This document shows, piece after piece, positions 1-10,345 of a DNA stretch of 64,000 bases (positions are counted from its first letter, which is position 1; each line of letters starts with the position of its first letter). Source of the DNA: Scleroderma bovista (lineage: Eukaryota; Basidiomycota; Agaricomycetes; Boletales; Sclerodermataceae); the NCBI GenBank assembly GCA_037178675.1, contig JAYMGJ010000460.1:1-64000 (forward strand), in the 5' to 3' direction. A program made the position numbers and the translations under genes. Below the pieces are notes generated by a model. The model had not been told where the DNA came from. It saw only the letters and a list, made by a program, of their open reading frames with translations, and ran no database searches.

Positions 1-627
1 AAACACCCCGGTTCCCCTCCGTTGTTTTGGTTGTTGTGGTGAGAGAGATGAGTGCCATACTCTAGTAGTTGCATCAGCCGCCATCCACTGTTCCAGTTTC
101 TCCTGGACAATGACGACCTCATCTTTGCGAAGGGGGGTCTTGCCTTGCCCAGTGGCATCAGACCTCTCACCACTATCGCTCTCACTGTACTCAGATTCGG
201 ACATGGGTGAGGTGGAATCTTTGCAGCGAGTTCCCAATTCCGGCACACATACCGGCCTGTTGATTGAAGTTCACGTGGTCACTTGCTTCCCATGTCACAG
301 GGACCCTTGATGTTACTTTACCATGTTGGGCAGATGTAATACGGCGCCCGAGGAATATTTGGTAAGGTTCCCTGGGTATCTGCCAAGGTCTTACCATACA
401 TGGAAAGGTCATGTTGCTCAGGGTCCATTTTGACAATGCTTGTGTGCCAATCTCAAGATCTCAGGCCGTAATTGGTAAGGTTCCATTTGTGCCTGATCGT
501 GGTCCCGACCGAGTGGATTGACACCGGAGGATCCCAATCCGATGCAGTTGGTCGAGTTCAAGGTATTGCAATGAGGCATTTCAAGGTTAAAGTGGTTGTT
601 TTGTGAGCTTCACATCCAGAGACAGTC
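1..627. other. Left flank, no gene recognised
   Basis: I see no convincing gene. The short open frames on both strands overlap one another and show no domain. The stretch has none of the CCGCGG palindromes that begin at 1300. The left end of the KDZ element was not found: no terminal inverted repeat or target-site duplication is obvious, and the end may lie here or outside the window. Confidence 0.5.
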
Positions 628-3600
628 ATGGGGAAGTCCAAGGGTAGTAAAGTAGGCCCCTCTACACCTGTAACACAGGTGACATGGAAGACAGTAAGAT
701 CTGGTAGACAGTCCAAGGACAAGATTGTCAAGGCTCCACCCCGGAAAAAGGCATGCATTGAAAGAGCTGATGATCAGTCTCCCACTCGCGCTGGTTCATC
801 GGCATTGGAGCACACAAGTTTCCTTCCAGATGAGCCTGTAGAGGCATATTCTATGACAGATGATCCACCCCTGCGAGCATGTAAATTGCCAAGGAACCAG
901 GTCTGATGCACCTTCCACACTCTTAATATATATCTCATCGAATCATAGGACCACTATCTGCGAGACTGGCTGCCCTGGAAAGGCAAATATTTGTCAGTGC
1001 TCCTGGAAATGGAGGCACCCCCTGCATCAAGGATCTGTATGCGGTGTGGAAAGGATGGGGCAATTAGGTGCACTGAATGTGCTCATAGGCCAATCTTCTG
1101 CACAAACTGTTGCCTTGATACACACGAGGTCGGTCCCTTCCATTGGATTCAGAGGTGGACTGGAAGCTTCTTTGAGGACTTCTCTCTTCGCCTGGTGGGT
1201 CAGTTCTTTCACCATATCCACATGTTAATTAATAAAGCAGATTGGATTTGTAATGCACTTGGGCCACGGTGGAAAACCATGTCCTAGTGGAGGGTATAGC
1301 CGCGGGAATAATGCAAGTGATGATGAAGATGCTTGGGAAGATGTGGAGGACGATGGGAGCCCACCTCATCTAGCTAGACCACGGGACCGAAGTTTCCTAA
1401 CTTTGGTGCACACTAATGGGGTGCACTTTTGCGACATTCGGTACTGCAGCTGTGATGGTTCAGAGGATTCACATCTGCAACTTATGATGGCTGGCCTTTT
1501 CCCTGCGACAACAAAAAGTCCCAGGACTGCATTTACCTTCCAGGTGCTGGATGATTTTATCCGGGACAATGTGGAATGTGGCACCACTGCGATGAACTAC
1601 TATAGTAAATTGCAGAGACTAACATCCAATGCATTCCCACATGCGGTGCCAGTAAGTGAAGTAACCTTTTGTTTACCGCGGCACTGACACCGCGGATGAA
1701 ATAGAATAGGTACAGAGATCTGCTGAGGTTGTCAAGGGCATGGAGATTGTTGAAGCTTCTCAAGTGGCAAGGATTCCACGGAATCTCGGAGGAACCTGGG
1801 CCAGGGGAGCTGGTCCTCTTTTGCCCCGCATGTCCCCAACCTGGGGTAAATTTACCGCCCGCGGGAGGGGTCGATCTCACACAGTGAGTATAGGTTGTAA
1901 TTATTCTATTATTTGCAAATACAACTGATTTGTACAGCTGGAAATATTCGAGGATCATTGCTATGGATGGAAATTTCAAAGCCGAACATATGTTGCTCAA
2001 ACAAGCTCCAAACGAAGTCTGGTTGATGGATGGAAAAGGGTTCATGGTAACATCGCAGCCTTATAAGTCCTATTTAGCAGGAAGCACAAATCGAGTGGAG
2101 GTATGACCTCTTTTACTTGAGCAGCGGTAATTCCTCATGTTGCCATTAGAAATCGGACTGTAGCAATCATCGTGCGGTCAATCAGGCCAATACTAGTCGA
2201 AGTCAGTTGGCATCAACTGGAATTGGTGGATGTGCCTGTGCTAGACATGGGTGCTTTGTTCCGCATGCCATGGTTGATTTCCAAAAAGGAGAGCAGTATG
2301 TCCGCGGCTCCCATATAAAATCGCTTCATTGACCTGCGGATAGGCAAGTCAACATGGATTATTCCTTGGTGCATGCAGTGCATCACAGAATGGACCACCA
2401 ACAGCGGGTGGTAAACTTCTATGACATCAATTGTCAATACAGCAAAAACCTGTATCGGCGTATAGAAGAGAACCGGTTTTTGTCTCTCCCACCCAGACTG
2501 AAGATTCAACCCGGCATTGGTATATGGCATGTCCATGGACATCAATCGGAATGTTTCATGAGGTATTCCCCTAATTTCATTCCTGGAGTAGGCAATGTGG
2601 ACGGGGAAATAATGGAGACTCTCTGGTCGTCCTTAAATATTATTTCCCCCTCCACCTGGGGAATGGCTGCCCCTCATCAGCAGGAAATGCTGGACTTCCA
2701 AATGAATGACAGTAATTTCTTGAAGATGGTCCGCATGCGTGAGTGATCCTTAATTGCGGGTATTGCACCGGTATTCAAATATTCCAGCTTTGTCATTGAA
2801 GAGGAAACTAACTGCCGCCCAACGGAATCTTTCATCATCTCGTTATGCCTTTGCTACTTTGGATACAACTGTGCCTGAAGACATTCGTGATATTTGGAAG
2901 GCCCAAGAGTCGAAGGCACTTGTGGAGAGGCTATCCAATCCAACGGCCATGGATATATTTGAAGTTCGGTTAGAAAAGGGTATGTCCTCGTGTAATACAT
3001 ACAGAACAAGGCTGAAATCCCATGGCAAGCACCAAGTATTAAATCCATGGAGATTAGCCTCATAGAAATGCAAGCCGCGGCAGGGGCACTGCGAGGATCC
3101 GCCACATGGATGGCAAGGGCCTTGAAGGTGGAGGAGTCTCAGATAGTGCTCTTATTGGATGCACGCAGGATCCATTCAAGAACTACCGAAAGCCAAAGGC
3201 TTGACATTTCCTGCCGTCGCGACAGGCTACAGTCTCAAATCAATAGCTTGTTGCAGACCGCGGCACCATTTGTTGGGGCCGACTGGGACAGTGGACTTGA
3301 TAGCCGTGACAATGGTGACCCAGGGAGTGATGAAGATGGTATTTTCGTTACTGTATCCCCAGGGAATGCAGAACATGCCATACTGCCGCTGCCTTCCTAT
3401 ATGGGATTGCGGCGGTGCGGTGAATTGGAGCTGAATGGCCTGGTGGAGCAAGAACTTCAGCTCAGACAAGGCCAGGCCAATGATGCTCTGCATGAAATAC
3501 GGCTTGCTCTCGCAGACAAGGCAATTTTATTTCGCACAGAGGTCCGACATGGGAAAAACTATGCTGTGACAACCCGCGCTTGGAAAAAGGTATCGGACCT

Positions 3601-4114
3601 GGACACCTTGGTCAAAAGATATTCCGCGGTCTATAATCAGTGTCGAAAGCAAATGGTTGCTTTGGGAGCTGACCAAAGCATTCTTGACCGGTATCAAATA
3701 CTGAACAAGAAGGATCTCACAGTGAGTACCGTGGTGTCCGATCCCAATGCAAGGGGCCATCGCCATGACTCCTTGGCATGGTTCTGGACTATGGACATTC
3801 CAAAGGACACTGATAAAAATGATTGGATGTCAGAGTGTAAGCTTTGAAATCTTCGGTCATATATACCTACTTAACAATTTCAAATAGTTTACCGGGTTCA
3901 TTGGTTACGGGCGAAGGCAAGACAAGATCGATGGACTGAGGAGGTGGACCTCATAATTTCAGAACAGGGTTGGACACATAACTTCTTCAGAAAGCGGGCA
4001 AACTTCTGGGAGGAAAAAGCAGCGAAAGCAGCATTGGACTGTGACCGCGGCATGGCATGTTATTCAGCAAGGCAATATGACATGTACAACAAATTGAGTA
4101 AACTTTGCCAATAG
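628..4114 (+). CDS. KDZ (Kyakuja-Dileera-Zisupton) transposase with CxC2 cysteine cluster
   Basis: DNA transposase of the KDZ superfamily, expected to act in the nucleus on the ends of its own element. After a basic N-terminus (MGKSKGSKVG...) comes a CxC2-type cysteine cluster near 1030-1290, with CMRC, CTEC, CTNC, paired His residues and LGHGGKPCP. The RNase-H-fold core follows. Its first acidic residue is in MDGNFKAEHM (Asp at 1966), then CARHGCFVPHAMVDF, the second in FYDINCQY (Asp at 2423), the GIGIWHVHGHQ block, and the Glu in NVDGEIMETLW (2606). A helical C-terminal region ends in YNKLSKLCQ and TAG at 4112-4114. About nine introns of 30-60 nt must be removed. A TGA near 2333 lies in a GT...AG intron (about 2294-2342) with a branch-point-like TTGAC, so it is not a nonsense codon. 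No frameshift or stop was found in the joined exons, so the gene looks intact. CCGCGG palindromes occur in several exons and introns. The start at 628 is the first in-frame ATG. Family assignment is firm; exon borders are by eye. Confidence 0.88.
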
Positions 4115-4424
4115 ATGATTGTTTGTATTATTTTTACATCCTGGGAATTGGAGATGATGAGTCGTGGCCGCGGTGTGCAAAGCTATGGTTGGCAAACATG
4201 CTGTGCCAATATTGGTGAATAGCACTTACCCTACCATGTCACCTAAGCCCATTACCATCCAAGGCCATCCAAAATATCTCACAGGATACTTGAGTTACTA
4301 TACCTTTATGCAGCCGTGGTGTTAATGGCTTCCCCAATAAGTATTCTTTTGATTGTTCAGAAGCCACCCATTGAACACCACATGCATAATAATTCTACAT
4401 TTTATGTGTCATTATGGAATACAT
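4115..4424. other. Spacer between convergent genes
   Basis: A 310 bp gap between the stop of the KDZ gene and the stop of the minus-strand gene. No ORF of interest. It holds one CCGCGG (4168). It presumably carries both 3' ends. Confidence 0.5.
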
Positions 4425-5223
4425 TCAATGGTCTGTTCCCCTCCAAAGTTTGTCCGCGGACACCGCCCACTTCTCCTCCAGCTCATCGGGAGAATCTGTT
4501 AGGTATTCCACCATGCTCATGCGGTCGACGAGATGATGTAATCGTGCATTTTGACAAAAGATCTTCTCATCCACTTCGTTCAAGAGATGCTGGGTTTGTA
4601 ATTTGATATCCTCGATCCCCAACCCCGCGGTTTCATTGACTTTGAATAGGCTCGGAATGCCATAATCCCCTGGCTGCAATGAATGATGATTAGCAATGTG
4701 TTTTCATATCGTTGTGAACTCACCTGGTTCTGCGGAAAGAATTGCTGTGCCTCTCTGACTAGCTGGCTGAGTGTTTGCCGCGGTACCGCATTGCCAGGGA
4801 TACCCCATACCCACCATTCTCCCGGTGTGGCCCGTGGACTGTGGACTCTGGCTTCCGCGGGATACGCCTTGAAGACCTCGATGGTTTTGATCTGGCACAT
4901 CAACGTTGGTGCATCTGGGTCCCCAATAGACACCCATTCCATGACTTGAGCCGCAACCGCGGGAACCTGCATCACCAGCCCATGCTTGTTGCACACCGCA
5001 AGTAATCGCTCCAAAATTGCCTGCAGGATTGGTCAGCCCATTTGATGTGATTGGAATTCAAGCATCGCACCACTTCCGCCAATACATGGGCATGCCAATC
5101 GATCTTCTCCCACAGCGAATCTTCCCCTCTCTGCTGCAAAGCATGTACGAACCGACGGAATCTGATACCCGCATATTGTAAAGTAGCCGAGAGTGTGCGT
5201 GCGTGAATACTGGAGGAATCCAT
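4425..5223 (-). CDS. Unidentified gene between transposase and TET/JBP gene
   Basis: I do not recognise the family. Three exons join cleanly. Exon 1 begins MDSSSIHARTLSATLQYAG at 5223. Exon 2, about 5018-4728, encodes AILERLLAVCNKHGLVMQV... through GEWWVWGIPGNAVPRQ to FFPQNQ. Exon 3, about 4677-4425, begins PGDYGIPSLFKVNE and ends LWRGTDH with TGA. Introns are about 45-50 nt with GT...AG ends. The protein would be about 230 residues, mostly helical, with no metal-binding or catalytic motif. It is convergent with the transposase, and its exons and introns carry CCGCGG at 4454, 4625, 4778, 4855 and 4957, so it shares the base signature of the whole element and is probably a cargo or accessory gene of it. 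Confidence 0.6.
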
Positions 5224-6094
5224 GGGTGTAGAATGGGGAGTAATGATTGATATTTATAATTGATCCACCAACATTCCCACGTACGGCCTACCATTGTTTA
5301 TCAAACAATGACCCCCCACCCAGTTGGCATTGATCAATATCACCCATTGCTCCCGCGGATATATAATTAGTTCATCCCTTTTCTCCTATCTATATGTGAT
5401 TAGTATGTCTGGATTTCAATTAGATATCTAATCTCCCCGCGATGACATATAACCGCGGTCGCAATATAAGTAATCTGCTGTGAATGCCAAATGTAAAGAC
5501 AGAATTGGTCAGGGAATTGACACCTCATTATTGCCTTTTTCTAATATGAATTGGCGATCTATTTTGTGAATCTCTCGCCGTGCCTAATGGCTGCGGCAAG
5601 TTGACCCATCGATAACAAATATCCCGCGAGATAACAATCATTCCAATGTTGGTATTATCCTCTCTTCTTTGTCAGATAATTTCTCTCCTCCTGCATTTGA
5701 TATCAGCAATCAATCATATGTACTGATACATCACCATTGTCCGATCGGTCACCGCGGCTGCGAGCAACCTCTCCCGTGGACTTTATACCAACCTGTGACA
5801 TTTCAAATTGTATCAATTGCTCACCTTCTTATGTATTATTTACAGGTTTGGCCAATCAATGCTTACTGATGTGGGTTCCACCCGCGGCTGATCTTCTAAC
5901 ATGATTTGTATCTACATGTTGGCACCGCTCCAAAACAGTAAATTCCATTTCCTGTCTTTATTTTTCCTATATAATTTATTTATAGGTTTGAATTTCGTTG
6001 ATTATCCAGCCATCACCCCTCAATCTACCCGCGGTCGCCACATAAATATTCTACAATATCCCGGCTTTGCTTGTGTCCTATTTAGCTCCCCTTC
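5224..6094. other. Intergenic region between divergent accessory genes
   Basis: AT-richer spacer between the minus-strand unidentified gene and the plus-strand TET/JBP gene, so probably a shared promoter region. It carries CCGCGG at 5353, 5453, 5752, 5882 and 6029, in otherwise CpG-poor sequence. No coding region is convincing. A short upstream exon of the TET/JBP gene could be hidden here. Confidence 0.5.
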
Positions 6095-7354
6095 ATGGCT
6101 GCTCCTGTGTCTTACCCCACTGATTATCATCTTTCCTACCAAGTTGCTGGTTATATGCGACGCCGCTTTTGTTCCTTGGCATTCCTGGACTCTGGCACCG
6201 CGGCACCGCCTGTTCCCCTTGACCTCCCAGTTGACCTTTCTGTTGGGATGCACCAGATGGTTGCAACTTTAGTGACTGCATATAATCATCGCAGTATGCC
6301 TTGTTCATGTCTCTTCCTCCAGTGCTCATCTGTGTCCAGTTGACTCTGGTGTTGACCTCATCCGGCTCGCTGAATCATTGGCATCCATGGAGCCTGGGAC
6401 CACCGCGGATAGGGAGCAAGCCTTCCTTACCAAGTTCCCTGCTACTATTTCAGGTCTTATCGATGAACCAGCGATGATTTTGGGGGAGGGGGGAATTGTA
6501 GCTTTGTGGTATCTTCCTGGTGCCCTGGCACGCCCAACACAGGTATGATCCGATACCTCTTTTGTTCATCATTTTCTATAATACCTGTAGACAAATATTC
6601 TGCAGGCATTAAGTCCACTCCATACACAACTATCCGCCAGTATAACTGGCCGGACATGGCGCTCTGACCCGCGGTACTTTCATCCGGCACAGGCCTTTGT
6701 GACTGGTTGTTTGGAGCTTTCTCCTGCAAGGCATCAAATGGGTCATTATGTGAGTGCTTACCATTCCTGCCATACATTCGTTAATGAAAATATATTCAGC
6801 ATGAAAATGCTTCCATGTCCAGGGACCTTAATACCGCCGCGGGATTCCAGTGGTTACAAGCTATGGTTCAGCCGACCTCAATTATATCGGGTGCATTGTC
6901 AATCATGCATCCACAGCTGTATGACGATGGAATGCGAGGAATTAAACTATTGGGAGATTGGTCTTCCACAAACGACCCCGGCATGAACAGGGCCTTATCC
7001 CTCTGGCCCACCCCATTTACCAATATTTCCCTTATTGCAAACCGGTCCACCCCCCTCCACCGTGATCCCCAATCCCGTGCCAGTTGGTACGATGTCATAG
7101 TAAATGTGGGTGAATACACTGACTGTGTCATGGCCATCCCTACCCTCGGCATCGAGCTGGTGTACAAGCCAGGTACCGCGGTCGCATTCTCCGGGAGGCT
7201 TCTTAGGCACGGGGTAAATGCTGTAGAAGGAAACCGGCACTGTTTGACCTACTATATGAGGGATAACATTCACCATTGGGTAAGGGTTCCAAGGTGTGCG
7301 GATTGGATGAGGATTGATAGTGTGGAGAGGTTGTTGAGGCCTACCATACTGTAA
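6095..7354 (+). CDS. TET/JBP-family 2-oxoglutarate/Fe(II) DNA dioxygenase
   Basis: Predicted nuclear dioxygenase that oxidises 5-methylcytosine (to 5hmC and further products in characterised TET/JBP members), using Fe(II) and 2-oxoglutarate. The last exon (about 6801-7354) holds the catalytic double-stranded beta-helix: LHRDPQSRASWYDVIVNVG gives the HxD iron ligands (His 7058, Asp 7064). KPGTAVAFSGRLLRHGV gives the distal His (7208). An Arg suited to binding the 2OG carboxylate follows in GNRHCLTYYMRDN. Upstream exons join in frame: about 6350-6540 (LAESLASMEPG... DEPAMILGEGGIVALWYLP) and 6605-6750 (ALSPLHTQLSAS... HQMGHY), each bounded by GT...AG introns. The start at 6095 (MAAPVSYPTDYHLSYQ) is tentative. 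CCGCGG lies at 6198, 6403, 6669, 6837 and 7176. Association of TET/JBP genes with KDZ transposons in mushrooms is established (Iyer and colleagues, 2014). No stop or frameshift was seen, so it looks intact. Confidence 0.85.
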
Positions 7355-8150
7355 ATACTGGAAAGGAATTTGTAGAGCTGGGATGTATATTACTATTGAT
7401 ATCTCTTCATAGGAGAATTAGCAAATGCACATGGAGTGGAATTTTAGAAATGATATTGTGTGCTACAGGTGTCTGGCAACATTGCCGCGGCTACTCAGGG
7501 TTGCTTATTGGAGAAACAACACTTATTTCACCACGGGTTATCCATATGATACATGGCTGTATGTATACCTGGTACATCAGTGGTGTCCCGCGGGTATGTC
7601 TAGGGCAATCATTGTTGTCTTGATTCCGCCGCGGATTCATTTTGTTGGGACTACTTTGTGCATTTATTCTACTACCGCGGCTTCTTTCAGGTGCGGCATG
7701 TTGCTGCGGCCATTTTGACATACCTTACACCCAGATATCAGTCTCCGTGAGCCCAACTATTACTGTCGGCCAGTCATATATGGGCCCATCCACGTTCGAT
7801 AGAAACACCATATGTCAGCCTAGCCATGTCAATGCGGGTTAGAAATTATGTGCCCTCCGTTGGGTCCGAGGCCGATGTTATTTTGGCCAACTGGTATTCC
7901 AGGTCACAACAAATCTATAGCCCACCCTTGACACACCGGATGATGCAGGTATCCACTGGCTCACCATATCTCATTGGACCCATCACACCTCAGCCCACCC
8001 GTACTACTCGGCATCACGAAATATGGGCTCACCTATACCTTAGTGACAGTTTTACCTTGGCTGGCCCATATGCTACGGCGCCGGGTAATAATAGCCTGTC
8101 CATCTCAAATGAGAACATCATAGTGTAAGCTCACTCGTGGTATACGACCT
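7355..8150. other. Spacer downstream of TET/JBP gene
   Basis: No gene recognised. Open frames are short and overlapping. CCGCGG occurs at 7485, 7588, 7629 and 7675. After about 7850 the sequence turns into the CCCAC/ATGGGCTCA-rich repeats that continue to 8820. Confidence 0.5.
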
Positions 8151-8820
8151 TAATAGATATGGGCTACCCTTGGTTCAGGGGACATTGCTATTTTGGCTGA
8201 TGTACATGATGAGGGACAGTATATTCAAAGCCCACCCGTGCTACATGGGATAATGGCATCATATATGGGCTAGCCCGTATCACATTGCAATCATCCATTC
8301 TCAGCCCACTCATGCTACTCGTGATGATAGAATATGGGCTCATTGGTATCTTAGGGACTATGCTATTTCAGCTCACTCATATTACATGGGCCCATATAAT
8401 AACAGCCTGCCCATATGACATGGGATGGTATAATAGTGGCCCATCCATACCCCATGAGGAGGTCAATGTGTCAGCCCACTCGTGCTACTCGGGATGATGC
8501 AATATGGGCTCACCTATACCTTAGGTGAAGGTTATTTCGGCTCACTCATGTTACACAGGACCATATAATAGCAGCCTGCCCATGTGACATGGGATGGTAT
8601 AATAGTGGCCCATCCATATCCCATGAGGAGATCAATATGTCAGCCCACTTGTGCTACTCGGGATGATGCAATATGGGCTCACCTATACCTTAGGTGAAGG
8701 TTATTTCGGCTCACTCATGTTACATGGGACCATATAATAGCAGCCTGCCCATGTGACATGGGATGGTATAATAGTGGCCCATCCATATCCCATGTCAGCC
8801 CAATATGGGCTCACCTGTAC
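8150..8820. repeat. Direct repeats of about 170 bp
   Basis: At least two near-identical units of about 170 bp start near 8474 and 8643, each beginning with GCCCAC(T/C)(C/T)GTGCTACTCGG and containing GGGATGGTATAATAGTGGCC. More degenerate units lie on either side. Related words recur at 10.0-10.3, 33.3-33.5 and 59.6-59.8 kb. No coding potential. Confidence 0.7.
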
Positions 8821-8859
8821 CTTAGGGGACAGACCCAGGGTGGCCCTATCCTCTGGTAC

Positions 8860-9980
8860 TCAGCCCGCGGTGGGTACTCACTTGGGTAGTCAACCTGTGC
8901 TGTGTAATCAACACCAGTGGCTAGCTAACCTGCAGTGGGCAGCTAACCTGCAGTGGGTAGTCAACCCACCATGGGTGGTAGTGCAACCGCGGTTGGTAGT
9001 CAATCCGTGGTGGGGAATCACTCTACTGGGTAGTTAGCTTTGGGTGCGTAGCCAAGGGCAGTGGCTAGGTAATGGGTGGTTGGCAGCTAACCCGCGGTAT
9101 GCATTGAACCCGCGGTATAACCTGCAGTGGGTCGTCAAGCCTGGGTAGGTACTGGTTAGACCTGGGACCTTGGTTGGTGGCCAACCCGCGGTGGGTCAGC
9201 AGTAGCTAGCTAACCCGTGGTGGGTAGCCAACCCGCGGTATGTATTGAACCCGCGGTGTCACCTGCATGGGATAATCAACCCACAATGGGCGGTCACCCC
9301 TGGGTAGGTACGTGGTTGGTAGTACGACCGCGGTTGGTAGTCAACCCGCGGTGGAGAGTCATCAGTGGGTAGCTAACCCATATTGGTCAGCTAACCTGCG
9401 GCATGTATTGAACCCGCGGTGTAACCTGCAGTAGGTGGTCAACCAGGGGTAGGTACGTGGTTAAAGCTGGGACCACGGTTTGTGGCCAACCCATGGTGGG
9501 TACTCACTCCACTGGTTAGTAAACCTGAACTATGTAGTCAACAAGGCCAGCTAACCCATGGTGGGCAGCTAACCCGCAGTAAGTATTGAACCCGCGGTTT
9601 TTGCAGTGGGAGTCGACCCACAATGGGCAGTCACCCCTGGGTTGGTAGTGCGACCGCGGTGTAGTCAACCCCCGCTGTGTAGTCAACAGTAGTGGGTGGA
9701 TAACCGGTGTTGGGCAGCTAACCCGCGGTGTGACCTGCAGTGGATGGTCAACCCTGGGTAGGTACATGGTTGGAAATAGTTGCTGGCCAACCTAACCCGC
9801 GCGAGTAGTTAACCCTGGTTAGTAGTGGGCCCGTAGTGGGACCGTGGTTTGTAGTAATCCCGCGGCGTGTAGTAATCCTGCGGTGTGTGATGCCTGTATA
9901 TGTATAGTCAGCTGTAGTAGTCCATCAATGGTAAGTAGTCAACCCGCGGTAGTCAACCCCAGTAGTTCACCCGCGGTAAT
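8860..9980. repeat. Degenerate minisatellite built on AACCCGCGGTGGGTAGTC
   Basis: Irregular tandem units of about 20-45 bp on the theme AACCCGCGGTGGGTAGTC, with variants such as AGCTAACC and TATTGAACCCGCGGT. Sixteen units keep CCGCGG. Many others show CCGTGG, CTGCGG, CCGCAG, CCACGG or CCATGG, which are the C-to-T or G-to-A products of the two CpGs. That suggests the array is or was methylated. It may be a subterminal array of transposase-binding sites. Confidence 0.8.
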
Positions 9981-10345
9981 GGAGCCAGTTCTGCTGGTAG
10001 GTTGATTAGATTCGTTCCTACTGTATGCAGTAGTATCTATTTTTGCTAGCCCACCCCATACCTTTGCATTCCAGTAAATCTGGGCTCATCCATTAATGTG
10101 CACCCAGTAAGATTGTGGCCCACCAAGATGTCATGATGACAATTCCTATATCCCTACCACAACCCCTCCTTAACTACCACCATAGCCCACCCATATCACA
10201 TGGTAAAAAAATCATAGTGTGTAAGCCCACCCGTATTACTCGGTGATACTCCATCCATGGGCTCCTGTCCGCTGGCCCGTGACACTCGGCCGATTTTCAC
10301 CTTCGGGTGGCCGTGTAAGACGGGACAAGGTAGGTACATTATGTG
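9981..10345 (+). repeat. Shared tail repeat, copy 1
   Basis: CCCACC-rich sequence ending in GGGACAAGGTAGGTACATTATGTG near 10322-10345. The same ordered words (CGGTGATACT, GGGCTCC..GTC.GCTGGCCC, GGGACAAGGTAGGT.CATTATGTG) occur at 33361-33572 and 59560-59815. The sequence after the final ATTATGTG differs at each place, so this may be the end of a transposon family or a preferred insertion site. Confidence 0.55.

Larger units (their letters stand above)
1300..9976. repeat. Dispersed palindrome CCGCGG, 45 copies
   Basis: I counted 45 exact CCGCGG hexamers. In gene-bearing DNA they start at 1300, 1676, 1690, 1859, 2302, 3075, 3258, 3624, 4045, 4168, 4454, 4625, 4778, 4855, 4957, 5353, 5453, 5752, 5882, 6029, 6198, 6403, 6669, 6837, 7176, 7485, 7588, 7629 and 7675. 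Sixteen more lie in the array at 8865-9976. A random hexamer would be expected about twice in this length. From 10 to 33.5 kb I found only two (17180, 19547). Flanking bases vary, so this is a short site held in many contexts rather than copies of one longer unit. It is probably a binding or modification site for a protein of the element. Confidence 0.85.

Noticed and set aside
860..1228. 122-codon frame in the N-terminal part of the KDZ gene
   Set aside because: A different frame from the one carrying the CxC2 cysteine cluster and the spliced joints.
2294..2342. TGA that appears to truncate the first KDZ transposase
   Set aside because: It lies in a 49 nt GT...AG intron with a branch-point-like motif; removal gives GEQQVNMDYSL, in frame with the catalytic core.
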